Shown: one piece after another, positions 23,790 to 37,388 of the stretch
How the letters are laid out: every line of letters starts with the position of its first letter
Numbering within the stretch: the first letter of the stretch is position 1
From: Diphasiastrum complanatum
Lineage: Eukaryota > Streptophyta > Lycopodiopsida > Lycopodiales > Lycopodiaceae
DNA: 64,000 bases
Assembly (NCBI GenBank): GCA_029204225.1
Contig: CM055103.1
Location: forward strand, 26,526,293 to 26,590,292
Direction: 5' to 3'
Made by a program: the position numbers and the translations under genes
Notes under the pieces: model-generated
Told to the model about the DNA's origin: nothing
What the model saw: the letters and a program-made list of their open reading frames with translations, nothing else
Database searches by the model: none

Positions 23790-24890
23790 CATGTACAGAT
23801 TAAGGAGACAAAGAGGCGATGGTGGCATCAAAGGCAAACGCACCTTGCCTTTCATGCAACAGAAAGAGCTATTTCTTTCTGCTTTTCATCTTAGGGCCGA
23901 ACAATGACCGCACACAAATTCCATCTCTCCAAGATCATGGCATGTTGGTTTTTGAAGCGATCTAGCTATTTCAAAATGACCCCGTCTAGAGCATGAGACT
24001 TCTGTGACTACGGGGTTTTGCGAAGACAAAAGCAAGGTCCGAAGTCTTCGCTTAGCTTGGTACCTGCGATTCAACTTTCTACTCCTAGCAGATCTGGATT
24101 ATACTTCTGGAGTCCTATATGATGGGTGATTACGCACATGTTCGGGTGTAACAAACACTGTTGTCGTAGAGTCTACCCCCTCCATAACATCAACATTGGA
24201 AATCGAATCCAATGTAACATGCGTAATCGATCCTACACCCAATATATCAGTCTCTCTTCTGATATCGTCACGGGACGTCAAATGTGTATCCTCTTCCTCT
24301 TCCTGAATGGTAAATTGCAAAGCCCTGGCTTTACATTTTGCCATATACCTACGACGAATCCTCTTCTTCCTCTCACTTCTGGATTCTGCTTCAGGAGTCA
24401 AATATGAAAGATTACTACGAACATGTTCTGGTGTAACCAACTCTACCCTCTCCGTTGCTACCCCTATCTCGGATGACCTAAACTGGGTGGATGGACTCCT
24501 ATAGTCTGATGAAAATGCACTACTTCCAACAAACTCTACAGCAAGACGTTGAGGTGATGGTACCATGACATGATGTAATGTCAACGGATAGCTATGTGGA
24601 GGCACGCCTACAACCAAACTGGTTTCGCTACTCCCGATGTGCTCTACTGCACCACTGCTAAGTGATTGTACACTGGCACCTAAAGTCAATGTACCATCGC
24701 TACGTAGGGGCACACCTGTAGTGCCTATACTACATGCTGGCAAAGCCCTACTCTTGGCTTGTCTCCTACGGGCCAATCTCTTCCTTCTGGCGGATGTGCT
24801 TTCAGAAACCGGAGTTCTATATGAAACATTGTTTTGTACAAACTCCGGAGTAACTACTTGTTGGTTGGGGTTTTCAGACATGATATTCAC
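23790..24890 (-). pseudogene. Helitron protein N-terminal relic
   Basis: Minus-strand frame from 24890 with a stop at 24101-24099, continuing in the same frame to 23886. Residues about 12-50, 151-191 and 246-285 are three copies of a VTPEHVRxxxSYxTPE motif followed by an Arg/Lys-rich stretch. Then comes HDLGEMEFVCGHCSALR, matching the HxLGxMxxxCxxCxALHW box of Helitron Rep/helicase proteins. After a frameshift, FCCMKGKVRLPLMPPSP (about 23815-23866) matches the next conserved Helitron block. The element then breaks off at the duplicated segment ending at 23788, so the Rep and helicase domains are missing. Clearly non-functional. Confidence 0.75.
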
Positions 24891-24961
24891 AACCTTTGTT
24901 CATTTATCCTGCACGTCAAAGTTAACACGGATTTCGTCAGAATCAATCAAACAATAGCGAC

Positions 24962-24963
<2 letters not shown>

Positions 24964-25029
<66 letters not shown>
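24964..25029 (+). repeat. (GA)n microsatellite
   Basis: Thirty-three units, about 75 bp upstream of the minus-strand Helitron start. Confidence 0.95.
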
Positions 25030-25033
<4 letters not shown>

Positions 25034-25445
25034 CATGGATACCTATAAAAAATAGTAAACATGACACTCTATTTTAAGCAGACATCCTACTATATTTTAA
25101 ATTGTAATTTCTCACTTTTGTGTATAAAGAAAGATCATGACTCAAATTTTATGTCAAAAATAGTCTTCTAGCGAGTATTCTAGAGGGAAGAATCACAATG
25201 ATCATGTGGTGAACGACATCCTATAAAGAATCTGACCAATTGATGCTCAGTTTTTGCTCTGATAATAAGGCTATTGCTGAAAAAAGAGCAGTGAAGAATG
25301 TGTGATGAAACCTTCAGCAAATTAGAAGCAAGCATCTGAAGCATTCAAGGCTAGAAAAAGAGTCTGCAGAATATGCCAGAGGAAGATATCATCCTACAAG
25401 TTAATCCAGAAACCATCGGAGGAAGAGTACGTTGTCGAGATTATT

Positions 25446-25447
<2 letters not shown>
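25030..25447. other. Gene-free spacer
   Basis: Nothing recognised between two (GA)n tracts. Confidence 0.5.

Positions 25448-25521
<74 letters not shown>
25448..25521 (+). repeat. (GA)n microsatellite
   Basis: Uninterrupted run of about 36 units. Confidence 0.95.
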
Positions 25522-25523
<2 letters not shown>

Positions 25524-25558
25524 GTCCGAACAATGTAGTGAGTGCCCGTCACTACCTT

Positions 25559-25672
25559 CATTATTGGTTTGTGATAATGGCCTTCATCAGCTATACGTTC
25601 ATTATTGGTTTGTGATAATGGCTAATGGCCTTTATTAGCTATACGTTCATTATTGGTTTTGCAATGTAAGAG
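25559..25672 (+). repeat. Short tandem duplication, 41-48-bp units
   Basis: CATTATTGGTTTGTGATAATGG recurs from 25559, 25600 and (partly) 25648, separated by a GCTATACGTT block. Confidence 0.85.
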
Positions 25673-26762
25673 GTAATCCGAACAATGTAAGAGGAACTCT
25701 TTACATTTCTTGATCCTAACATGATTTTAACAAGATCATCATGTGAGTGTCTATGGAGGATCATCTACGAGTATCTATGGAGGATGTGTTGCTAGCTAGA
25801 ACTTAGACGAACAGTTTTTGGTGAATTACCTTCATAGGCAGAGATAACAAATTTTCTGTTTATGAAGATGCTAATGCAGATTTGGGTAGAAACAACAAAT
25901 TTCTTGTACCGGGTCATCCTGGATGGTTATTAAGAGCAATCAAACAATTTTAAGACCACTCCAATAGCACTCCAAGCTCTGCAGACTCACCAAACTCAAT
26001 CAAGCTGCTGTTTCCAAAGATTTAGAGCCAAGGAAAGCCATTCCACTTTTCAGGTATCCAATCAGATGATCAGATCACCCATGAAACAACATCACAATGA
26101 GCCGCCCCGGCTATGCCGCACCTAGCGCAAATACTGTAGTACCAAAGTAGAAGACATGCGAGAGGATCGTGAAGAAGCAATGAATTAAGCGCAATACAGA
26201 TTGCCACATCTGAAGATGAAGCCCCCTGAATTCAGAGAAAAAAAGTATAAGGAGAGAGAGTACTGAGCGAGCAAGTATTTTTTTGACAGCTGAAACTTGT
26301 GTCGTTGGTTATCATGAGCGCTTCTATGTGAGGCTTTCTACTTTCTGCAGTGGGGATCTTGCACTCACAAAGCTTAAGTGTATGAGATACATTTTCATGG
26401 TTTGTCTGCAACAATTTACTCTCTCAACATTTTCATGTTGAGTAAATTGTTGTGAGGCATTGCTCGCTTTGAAGTTGTGTGTCGATTTGGCCCTTGACGA
26501 TCTTATACTGATCGTGTTCTTGCTGGTTGTAAGGGCACGGTTTACGGCTATCGTTTATCTTTGAAAAGCCACAAAGTTAAGCTAGTCACTTGTGAACTAT
26601 GGCAAGCATGGCTAGGTGAGGGACTGCAGTTGCATAACTTGTAACCTGTTATGCGCCGGGATTCAGTGGACTTTTGCATAATCCATGAAAGGAATGGCTT
26701 GTCTACGTCTTGTGTATTGTCCTTGCTCGTGACCGAAATTTTGATATAAGGCCTCAGGAATC
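25673..26762. other. Gene-free stretch
   Basis: Nothing recognised. Several short imperfect local duplications only. Confidence 0.45.
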
Positions 26763-27006
26763 GTTCTGGTCTGACAAAGATTGCCAATGTTCTGGTCTGA
26801 CAAAGATTGCATTGGCAGCTTGGTATAATGTCTTCCTGAACTTGAAGGCCTGGCATTTAGATTTATTTTCTGAATTTGACTTGCATTTGGTCTTCCAGTT
26901 AATGAAGGGAGGAGAGTATCCGTAGTAACCAAAGGTGATGACATAATGTTGAACAACCAAGTCTTCACATGACAGAATGTTGAACAACCAAGTCTTCACA
27001 TGACAC
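26763..27006 (+). repeat. Two short tandem duplications
   Basis: A 26-bp unit (GTTCTGGTCTGACAAAGATT) at 26763 and 26789, and a 31-bp unit (AATGTTGAACAACCAAGTC) at 26945 and 26976. Confidence 0.9.
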
Positions 27007-27116
27007 AAAGTTTGATAGGAAGCCCAAAAGTTGGCAAGACAAACCTTCAGTTCATTTTGCAAAAAAGCTTGAAGATCTAAAAGGGTCGTGGTTACCCCGC
27101 CCAGCCTTATGCGTTA

Positions 27117-27430
27117 GGAAGGAACTCCATTGTTGGCAGCGATTGAGTCTCCACAGATGCAGCGATGGACAGATTGGGTAGGAGTCTCCATAGATACAGC
27201 AGTTTGACAGGAAGAAACTCCATTGTTGGCAGCGATTGAGTCTCCACAAGAAGCAACGATGGACAGATTGGGTAGGAGTCTCCATAGATGCAGCAGTTTG
27301 GCAGGAAGAAACTCCATTGTTGGCAGCGATTGAATCTCCACAGATGCAGCGATGGACAGATTGGGTATCCACAGATTGAGTCTCCACAGATGCAGCCATG
27401 GACAGATTGGGTCTCCACAGATGCAGCGAT
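27117..27430 (+). repeat. 93-bp minisatellite, about 3.4 copies
   Basis: AACTCCATTGTTGGCAGCGA recurs at 27123, 27216 and 27309, exactly 93 bp apart. Each unit holds GATGGACAGATTGGGT and TCTCCA blocks, and the array ends in shorter sub-repeats of about 30 bp. The period is a multiple of three, so all frames repeat cleanly, but no domain is recognised. Confidence 0.9.
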
Positions 27431-28015
27431 GGAGCAGTGTCTTTGTAGGTTTCCGAAGATTCTATCTTGTCATTCTTTTGAAGTACTTAGCTGTACGTAC
27501 AATTTTGTGTCATGTGTTGCATTTCTAAGTGGGAAAGACGAAGGCAAAGCTCTATTGGTCTATGGCGGTGGTGGTTCTACGATAAGAACAAATTAGTTAG
27601 GAAGAATGTTTGCTTTTAATTCATTTTTTTGTTTGTTATTCCTTGTTTAAGTTTGTATACCTTTTTGATCTCTCCATATTAGTTTGTGGGATTATCAAAA
27701 TGGGAATTTGCATGACACATTCGTTATCACAATGTTGGTTAGTCTCCAAATCCTACAACTTTTTTTCAAATGAAATTATGTTAGAGAAATATTCTCATAT
27801 GGGTATTGTATGGTTTCTTCATACCAAAGTCACATCTAGATAGATATTATTTTTGTCCATGTTATTGGAACACCTAATCATAATCTATAGTGTTGGCTCA
27901 GCTTATAGCTTTTTATTTGCTTGCTATGACCATCCATTACACCTGGTGTTTGCCTTATATCTCGCAATTCTAAACTCTCCTTGTCGTTCCCTCATAAGGT
28001 CTATTTCAAAGGAAG

Positions 28016-28019
<4 letters not shown>
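27431..28019. other. Gene-free stretch
   Basis: Nothing recognised. Confidence 0.45.

Positions 28020-28090
<71 letters not shown>
28020..28090 (+). repeat. (GA)n microsatellite
   Basis: About 35 units. Lies about 95 bp upstream of the OPR-like pseudogene. Confidence 0.95.
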
Positions 28091-28092
<2 letters not shown>

Positions 28093-28138
28093 TCAAATGT
28101 AGTAATTAACACCTGGTAGCTACAGATCGAACAAATAA

Positions 28139-28560
<422 letters not shown>

Positions 28561-28592
28561 ATACCTCCTGTTCTAAATCTGCTTTTCTGAAT

Positions 28593-28595
<3 letters not shown>

Positions 28596-28677
<82 letters not shown>
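28596..28677 (+). repeat. (GA)n microsatellite
   Basis: About 41 units, immediately downstream of the OPR-like fragment. Confidence 0.95.
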
Positions 28678-28679
<2 letters not shown>

Positions 28680-29058
28680 TGAGAGCGAGCTCTAGATTGA
28701 GCAATAAGAGAGCCGCCAGCTCAGAGCGTGAAGGCAACGATCAGCTGGCAGCCGAGTTTCATATTAAAAAGAAGGAGAGAGAGAGAGGGAGCCTAGGCCG
28801 GGCAGCAATGGGTACGTACTGGAGAGAGGAATGCGGCGGTTGCAGGAGATGTGTAAGGTAATTAAGGCGTAATGGTGTTCTAAGGTGTAAGGGTATTCTA
28901 AGGTGTGTAACGTGTAATGTGTGTAAAGGTGTTATAAAGTGTAAGGGATGTTGTATATATATATATAAATTAAAGATATTTAAGAGAGAGATGTTAACTA
29001 AGTCTAGAAGCCTATGTCACACCTAAGAATACTAGGGTGGGTTAACAACATCCCTTAC
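28678..29058. other. Gene-free stretch with GTGTAAGGG-type motifs
   Basis: GTGTAAGGG motifs at about 28894 and 28939 and an inverted CCCTTACA at 29051-29058 lie around the start of the TA array. They may be termini of the element family described at 23300-23328. Confidence 0.4.
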
Positions 29059-29612
<554 letters not shown>

Positions 29613-29615
<3 letters not shown>

Positions 29616-30567
29616 AGAGAGAGAGAGTGTAAGGGTTGCTGTAAAAAAATTAACCCTGTGCCGCCAAAAATGTCACGCTCTGTCCGCATAAAAAATATCA
29701 CACACATGTAAAAAAAAATCACGCCACTCCATCCTCTCACGTTTAATTTTTTTTTTCTCTCTCTCTCGCGCGCGCACCTGGTGTGCCCTCCTCAGCTACT
29801 TGTTGCCCTCCATCGCTACCAAGGTTCTTGCTCCCTCCATCGCTACTGGCTGGTGCGCCCCTCCATTGCCCCTCCATCTCCATCGCTGCTGGCTGGTGCA
29901 CCCCTCACTAAGTCTCCTGTCTGAGAGCAACACATGAGCAATGAGAGGAGTTGTCGAGTTTAAAAAAATGTAGGAAAGATAAGATGCATGTTACCGGATA
30001 GTTTTTCCTATCCCTGCTGCTCATGTGGTTAGCTTCATTGATCTGGGAGATAAATCAGGGGAGAAACGATTTGTGGACTATTGTACTAGGTGCCTTATTC
30101 TTTGAAGGGACCAATCGGCTATTATCAATAGTCATCAGTGTCCGTCCAAGGCTTCTATCCGGTCTTTCCAGCAGCTCACATGCACTAATTATCAATACAA
30201 TCGTTTTGCTGTTACATTCATATTTATCTCTCAGAATTCTTTATGTGCAGGTAGTTTTGAACTAAAGTATCTCATTGTTTTGAATATTTCTTTTGAATGT
30301 TCCTTCCTTATATCTTGCTCCATGAATTCCAAAATCTTTAACAGAGCAATCTCATTTTTAGATTCACACTTGCCATTCACATTTAACAGAGCAATTCACA
30401 TTTTCAGATTCATTTTGGAAGAGTAAAACCGCTGCCATTTTCTGCTTTGTTCTTTTCGTATCTGCATCAACACATTTTTTTCTTTCTTTGAGCAGCAACA
30501 TGTGACAAAGCGAGCAGCAGCAAGATGAACTGTGTGATTTGGGTAGAGTTTTTGTCGAAGGATTTGT
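29613..30567. other. Gene-free stretch upstream of the Dof pseudogene
   Basis: A short GA run and CCCTTACA-type terminus near 29614-29650, a pyrimidine run (29747-29768), and an imperfect CTCCATCGCT repeat (29790-29910). Part of it may be old promoter or intron of the Dof pseudogene. Otherwise nothing is recognised. Confidence 0.4.
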
Positions 30568-31341
30568 GTGTGTAGTCAGTCCGCTCCTTCCTTCCATAAG
30601 GATAACACAAGTTCATGTCTTCAAGAGGAACTGATTAGGTATTCAAGTAGTAGCTATGAGAATAAAGAAGCCAACAAGGTGGCCAAGATGTTTCGTATTG
30701 CAAATGGTTCAGCATTACCTCTAGAAACTTCAGAAACCAAAGAGGTAATTGGGAAGCTGAAAACGAAAAGAAAGCTCCGTAAAAAGCCTCAGTGTAGCCC
30801 TTTGCAAGAGCATATACATTTTCAATGTGAGAAATTAGTCCCTTGCCTTCGATGCGGCAGTCTTTTCACATAGTTCTGGTACAACAACAATTACAATCTC
30901 AACGAGCCTCACCAATTTTGCAAGAACTGTCAGAGGTACTGGACAGCAGGAGTAATACTCCGACATGTGCCAATGGGTGTTGAACGTGGAAGAAAAATGC
31001 ACAAGCCTACGTAGCAGGGAAATTCATTTCCTGGCAACCTCAGTGTTAGAGCCGAGGGAGCGTTGACAGCACATAATTTACTCCCTTGTGATTTAACTTA
31101 CACTGCAAGCTCACCTGCAGCAACTAGCAGTATCACTAATTTGAATGAGCTCCGTGTACGTGTAGTGCCAAAACTCAATTTGAACAGCTTCGAACAAGAA
31201 TCGGATGAGGAAGGTAGTGATGGATCCTTAGAAGAATCACCAACCTCCACTTTGATGAGTTATGACAGGCAGTGGAGCATTAGGCCCCAAAATGCTACCC
31301 AGGTTGCACCATCATCGGGTATGTTTTGTGAGAAAGTGTGA
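30568..31341 (+). pseudogene. Dof zinc-finger transcription factor pseudogene (CDF-like)
   Basis: A single frame from 30568 to 31341, broken by stops at 30871-30873 and 31012-31014, encodes a Dof domain: CLRCGSLFT, stop, [12 protein letters not shown], then [12 protein letters not shown] and LRHVPMG. Dof proteins are plant DNA-binding factors that recognise AAAG. The CxxC and CKNC zinc ligands remain, but the invariant Lys before the YYNNYN block is a stop and neighbouring conserved residues have drifted (FCYYN to FWYNN). The lysine-rich stretch before the finger resembles cycling Dof factors (CDFs). The acidic downstream region stays open to 31341. Without introns in this stretch, it could be a processed copy or a decayed gene. 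Confidence 0.8.
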
Positions 31342-34300
31342 GGAAAGCCCTAAAAGAAGTATGACATTAAATTCATTGAGGTTGAGGCCAGTGCTTTGCT
31401 TTTGCTAAAAGCTGAAGATAGCTTATCTGATATTTGCATCATGGCCTTGCTCTCAATGAGTAATTTTGTGAGGGGATAGATATCGATGAATGACAGATTA
31501 AAAAAAGCTTGATTCTGACTAGATAAACAGATACAACAAGATTTTACAAGGTCGGAATGGGTTTCTAAGTCTAAACCTAGCCCGCGTTCCCTATTTATAA
31601 GTGAACAATCCAACACTTGGTAAATTTTGTTTCGTACTGAGAGGGGTCGACATTGGAGGACCAAAAAGCAACGATGCTATGAACGTTTGGCTACGTGGCG
31701 GTCTACCCTTGATCTCGTTAGTCTCCCTACATCTCAATGAGTTTGCCACTCACCAGCTTGCACACATATGGTAGACTTCTTTGTATGTGTTCCAAGACGG
31801 ATTAAATGCCATGGGCCGAAATTGCCATCATGAGCACACAAGTGCCTGAAGCCAAACACAGGTGGCACATGTTTGCAATCCTCAATAATTCCCTTACATA
31901 TCACTAGCCTAAAAAAATTTAGAAAACTTGAAACATGTCAAACTATTCTTTATTCTATTACCATTTCTAAGATTTTCTTTTAAATTATTTAAATTTAATG
32001 TCTTATCATTTTAATAGTCATCCTATAAAATTAAAAAAAATCAAATGTCTTGTCTCAATTTCACTTGTCCTTAAAAGAGTGAGACAAGACATTTAATTTA
32101 ATTTATTTTATAAATCAACTCTCACTCTTTTTTAATCAACTAAAATAATGATTTTTTTTTTGGACACGATTATTTACATTTTTACTTCCACTTACATTTC
32201 GACACCATCCTTTCCGTACGGGAAAAGATAAATCCCAAAAGTTCTCGTGTATTATATGCACACCCATCTGTAAATGAATCCAAAACGACTCATAAATGTT
32301 GTGACTTATAAGCAATACAACTTAACAACAATATCCATAAGTAAGATTATAATGTTGATTTTCCACAACTAACTCAGAAGTAACGCTTCTGACTCGGTTA
32401 GCTGTATCGAATTTAGAAAATGTTTAAATGTCTCGGTGTGGTACCAAAACACCACATTTAATCTGATTCTAAATCAATTCTATGTCAATAAGCAATTCTC
32501 AATGAGAAATTACTATAACCCAGCGAGAAATTGTCTCAAACACAATTCTCATCAATATGCCTATGTACCTACAACTAGTTTATGCATGCAATTAACTTAG
32601 TTCATGAAATACTTTGTAGATCCACAGGATTAAAAGTTTGTACAAAAGGTTTAATGATCCCACAAAGATTTACTACATAGCATATCTCTATAGATAACTC
32701 CTGATCTGTACACAACACTTTCATAATCGAGAATCCTGTAACTTGGTTATCCTCTAAGAGAGAATATTTCTCAAAGAGTGCTATTTCACATTCAGTATCT
32801 CAACCGGAGATAATCTCAAAAGAATATAATGTTAGCATGAACTTCCTTCCTTGCATCAACCCATGGATCTCAGTCCACACTAAGATCAAGTTGACTACTT
32901 CTTGCAAGGAACAGGTCTCAACAAACCCACATCTTGCAATAGAATTACCAAGTTCTGACACAAATCAATCGGACTTGTTATCAGCCACTTTTCTACCACA
33001 AGAGTACTTTCTAAATTCCCCCCCTTTAAATCTTTCAACCAGATATCTTCTATAATCCATAAAGGATTTCCGTAATATCTAAATATCCTATCGTTTCTGA
33101 TTCATAAAAAGGTCCATCATCGATATAACAGATTCCTCCTGGATTCTTTAACAGATGCTTCTCCTTGATAATTCTCTTCTCTTCCTACTTCTCCCCCTTT
33201 TAACAGGAAACGACCCGAGTTTCTAAGGGGTGCAAATCAATTGAGATTTGTCCAGGAGAAGAGTCTAAGAAGAGATTTGAGAAAATCTTGAAAGCCAAAA
33301 GTAGTGTTGCATCAATGTAAGTAAATACCAATGATGTCCCAACACAATGACTTTAACAAAAGATCTTCGTTATTACCAAGCTTGAGAATTGAACCGTAAA
33401 TCAGAAAAGAATTTCTTGAAGATTCAAGTAGAGAAAACAATTTAAGAAAATAGTTTCATTAACCATTACTGTGACGTCATTGGGTAATCAAAATTACCTT
33501 CCAAGAAATAAAAAAAAATCGGGTTAATTAATGTGTTAAGAAATTCACCAATATATCCTTCATAAAGAAATAGCTTGCCGGGTTTCCGGTTTTGTAAATT
33601 TGACATATCCTAAAAAAGGGGTCATGACCAATATCTCAAATTTTCGACAAAACACCCGTTCTTATGACCAATAGTATTTGGCATCACTAAGACTTACGAC
33701 CATACCATGGTCAATTGATCCAGTTAGTTTCAGATCTTCATTTTGGAATTGCCTGCGTCCCATACCACAAGTTTATCCGCCACGAAGGCCCTCCACTTCT
33801 TGATCAAAGTGTCAGAAAAAAATAATACAAGTATATGAAGTTCTCGGGAATTTATAAAAAATTTCCAATTTCAAACATTCTTTCGCCCCTTTTCACAATC
33901 TTTACGGTCATCGTAAGGTTCACAGTGACAGATTTAGAAATGGGGAAGAATGAATCGACTTTTTCTTGTTCTTAACAGCAAATAGTGCTGGTACACCCAC
34001 GACTTCAAGCACAACAAGAAACAACTTTTTTGTTCCATTTCAGTTTCCATCTTACCCTTCTGGGCCCTTTCTGGCCGTGCATGATTTTGAAAAAACAACA
34101 CCTTGGCCAAAAAAGAATTCTTGGACATATAATCCAATTCTTGGTTTCAAACAGAATCGTGAATTGTGACTAAAGCTTTACGAAATTCTACTAGGAATCC
34201 AACTTAAGTCACCGGTTTCACAGGTAGAACCTACTAACATGAAGAAGTCACCACCGAGAAACAACAATACTGACAATATTTGCTTTTTTCCTCTGGGACG

Positions 34301-34979
34301 CTGAGTAAGCTAAAAATAGCTCGCTCCAACGATTTATCCAGTCTTCTACAACTTCTAGGCTTTTAACTTTTTATGACCAAAACAAATTTTCGGTTAGCCC
34401 CCCAAGTTGTAAGAGTTATCAGCTTATACTTGGTTTAAAGAGATTTTGCATTTGTTTATTACACTGTTACTGCCCTGATGAAGTTCAAAAAACTGCTTTG
34501 CACGAAGTTTGTAAAAGCTTGTCAGAACTGAGCGTGTCATCACTAACGAGTGAGGTCAGGTGAATTTCGGTGTTCACCCCCACCCGAACTTCATCTCTGT
34601 CCATTTGCTCAAAAAACTGAAATTTTACATTCAGTTAACCCATTCATAACGGGTATAAAGCATTGTCTAGAAAAAACATTGTTTCAATAGACCTACGTGC
34701 TTTTGTTTACCCATTATATCAATGAATTTTCAAAATGGTTTACGCAATAACAGTTCTTAAAAAACATCACAATGCTTCGAAATCTAATTAGCACCACTTC
34801 GTAAATTGTTACTCCTCAAGGGAAAAATCAACTAATTTGACATTTTTCTAGTCCAAACGACTCAGAAAAAATGCTAATGGAAAAAAGAACAAGTTTTACT
34901 AAAACAAAAAAAACCACATAGGAAAAAACCATCCAAGCCAGCCCTGCACCTGACCTTCCTACCAACCATACCCGGAACA
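31342..34979. other. Long AT-rich gene-free stretch
   Basis: No supported gene, RNA or array. Short frames at 31350-31664, 32837-33055 and 33934-34173 match nothing I recognise. Confidence 0.45.
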
Positions 34980-35335
34980 ATAAGTTTATTTTAAAAAACT
35001 TAAAGCCCCCCGCCCCTCCTCATCTCTCACACGCGTTCAGCATGAAAACATGCACTCCACGCGTTATCTTCCCATCCACGGGCCACTCCGTTTCCCTCTC
35101 GTTCACAGATTTCAACAGATCCAGAAGAGAGAAAGGAAGCGAGGGCCAACCCGCGAGGGGGGCGGGGGGCAAGAGAGAGAAAGAGCAATGGCGGCCCTGG
35201 AGGCGCACTTCTCCTCCTTCCTTTCCTGATCACAATCGTGGAGGATTAAAAAGGCTACAGGCACGCTGGAGGGCGCCTTTCTGGCAGCCAAAATCTGGCG
35301 TTTTCCTAGATGTTCATGTTTCTTGAATGCAGGAA
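34980..35335. other. GC-rich island, possible old promoter or first exon
   Basis: GC content rises sharply, with CpG-rich blocks such as CCACGCGTT. On the plus strand an ATG in good context (35188-35190) opens a frame of only 13 codons ending TGA, with no obvious splice donor before it. Could be a noncoding first exon or remnant promoter; no product can be named. Confidence 0.3.
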
Positions 35336-36323
35336 GCTTTTGGGAATTAATTTCTACTGTTTGTTGTCAGATTACCTCTCGATTTCACTGATGTTTCAAA
35401 CTCCTAAAGCCTGAGCTTTGTTTTCAATAGGAAACAAAAGTTCAGCCATGCATAAATCATTCTTTTTTATGTAGAATTCACCTTCACTGCTGTTTTTGCA
35501 GTAAGGATTGCTTTAGGTCCTTTTGGAGCTTGCTTACCTTTTAGTTTGTTACCACAAATGCATAAGCAATAAATTCTTTACAGTTTAGCATGCCCAAATT
35601 ACATTATAGCTGAGAAACAGGGTAGATGCTGCCCAATTTCTCTCTGAGCTAAGAACTTGCAGGTCTGTCCATTCTTCACACAGAATAGGCTTCTCAATGA
35701 CCCAAACTATCTCAATAATGGCCTTACTGGCTCATTAACCTGCAAACTGTCGTTAGTTTACTAAGAAAATCAACAAAACCCTGCAACTCCGTAAAGAATT
35801 GTTATGCAAAATCTGTAAATAATCCACCAACACTCACAGCAAGTGGTTAGTCCATTCCCGCATCAATTCTCGCCTTTCTTGCCGATTTTAAAGTAAAGTC
35901 GGTCCCACAAAAAGCAAAACACAGCAAACAAATTCTAAAACCACTGTTATGTGAAAACCAAAAAACCGAAGAAACCATCATTTCCTCTAATTGAACCCGT
36001 TGCTTATCAAAAAAGTGCTCTCAATGAAGTAATCGACAACATAAGTGATTCAAGAAAACCATAATTCACTGCCTAAATACCAGTTTGAAGTGCTAGAAAA
36101 ACCGAATCGATTGTATACTTGGTAGTACACATACCACACAATCAATTATACTTCAAAAAAGAAATTTACGGGAAGTGGAATTTGAATTTTCACCACTTGT
36201 TGCTTACTCCACCGAATTTTCAAAATAGTGTCGCGATTCCATATCACACAATGGAAAAATCCCCACAATTCGAGATTTCTCTTGAACACAAATCAATGGC
36301 AAAAACGTGTCGTGCCCAGCATT
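35336..36323. other. Gene-free stretch
   Basis: Probably internal leader of the minus-strand LTR element whose primer site is at 36324-36336, since retroelement interior would extend this way. No coding sequence is recognised. Confidence 0.35.
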
Positions 36324-36860
36324 GGCTCTGATACCAATATAAAGTCCTCAATCCAAGGATCCTATTCTAAGCATGCCAATCACAAGCAACACAAGAGAAG
36401 CTGATGGTGGACAAACCAACCCAACCAACCTAGATCAAACGGATCTAGCCCCCAAGCTATGGATCAATCACTCAGAGAGGAATGAGGCATCATACCAGCA
36501 GCATCCTGCCACCAGTCATGCTATCAAGCATACACTAGTGAGAGCCCAACAGGTATACTTATACCCTGCAAGGCCCATGCACCACTAGTAGTGCACTGTG
36601 ACACCTCACTGGACACCTCTGCAGCCTATCTGGGCCACGTCATCCAGTTCCCCAATGACTCACTGATAGACCCATACCAATCCACCATCAAGTGTTTAGG
36701 CCTACAACCATTAATTATGACCATTTACACATAAGGGCCCCAAATCCCTTATAGTCACAATTAACTTACGGGTTGTTGGTCTACCGATCCCTAGCGTGGA
36801 TACGCTACCCGAGACTAGTATGGGCATGACAGCACACCTACAGCCCACAACAAGATTTGG
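36324..36860 (-). mobile_element. Copia-type LTR with primer-binding site
   Basis: On the minus strand TGGTATCAGAGCC (36336-36324) is the plant initiator-Met tRNA primer site of Ty1/copia elements. The adjoining sequence to about 36860 is therefore the LTR. The outer end is approximate and no second LTR of this family is in the window. Confidence 0.55.
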
Positions 36861-36979
36861 TACAAATATTTTGGTTCTGGCTATCCATTACAACTCGCTA
36901 CCTCAATATTAGCTTGTTTTGAAAAACCTGCCAATTTGGGAATAGTTTTAGATCAATGTCTTACATGCAGTTGTACTTA

Positions 36980-37388
36980 GCTATGATACCATGTCAATTT
37001 ACAGCAAAATTGACCAAGAATAGATTTGAATCAGATCCACAAGTGTAATTGGATGTCAATTTAGATCAACCTATCAATCTACACAAGATTAGATAGCATT
37101 TAGATCAAATCTAGATGAAGAAATCTAACAAGAACAATCATTTATGACCAAAACTTGAGTTTGCTGGTTTCACACGTGTGAAAACCTGTCAGAGTATGGA
37201 TAGTAGGCTGAGTATGAAGTATACTAAGCTAAGAACCCAATCAATGCATAAAAACACAAGACAAATAGAGAGAATAGAGTAGAATTGCTCCAAAACCAAG
37301 ATTTAGCTTCCATGTTCATTATGGCCAAATGAGGCACTATATATACATAAAGGAGAGTTCGATATGCTGCTGAGTCACTGATCTGGCA
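36980..37388 (-). mobile_element. Copia-type LTR with primer-binding site
   Basis: The minus strand has TGGTATCATAGC (36991-36980), a slightly mutated primer site, next to an LTR body from 36992 to about 37388. It contains a TATA-like run near 37340 and a TTTCACACGTGTGAA palindrome at about 37168-37182. Related to the LTRs at 48080 and 51312. It directly abuts copy 1 of the reverse-transcriptase element. Confidence 0.6.

Noticed and set aside
27052-27418. Repeat-containing protein on the minus strand of the 93-bp minisatellite
   Set aside because: All three frames stay open only because the period is a multiple of three; no start context, domain or conservation seen.
35027-35326. Coding gene in the GC-rich island
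   Set aside because: Frames on both strands are composition-driven and the only well-placed ATG gives 13 codons without a splice donor.
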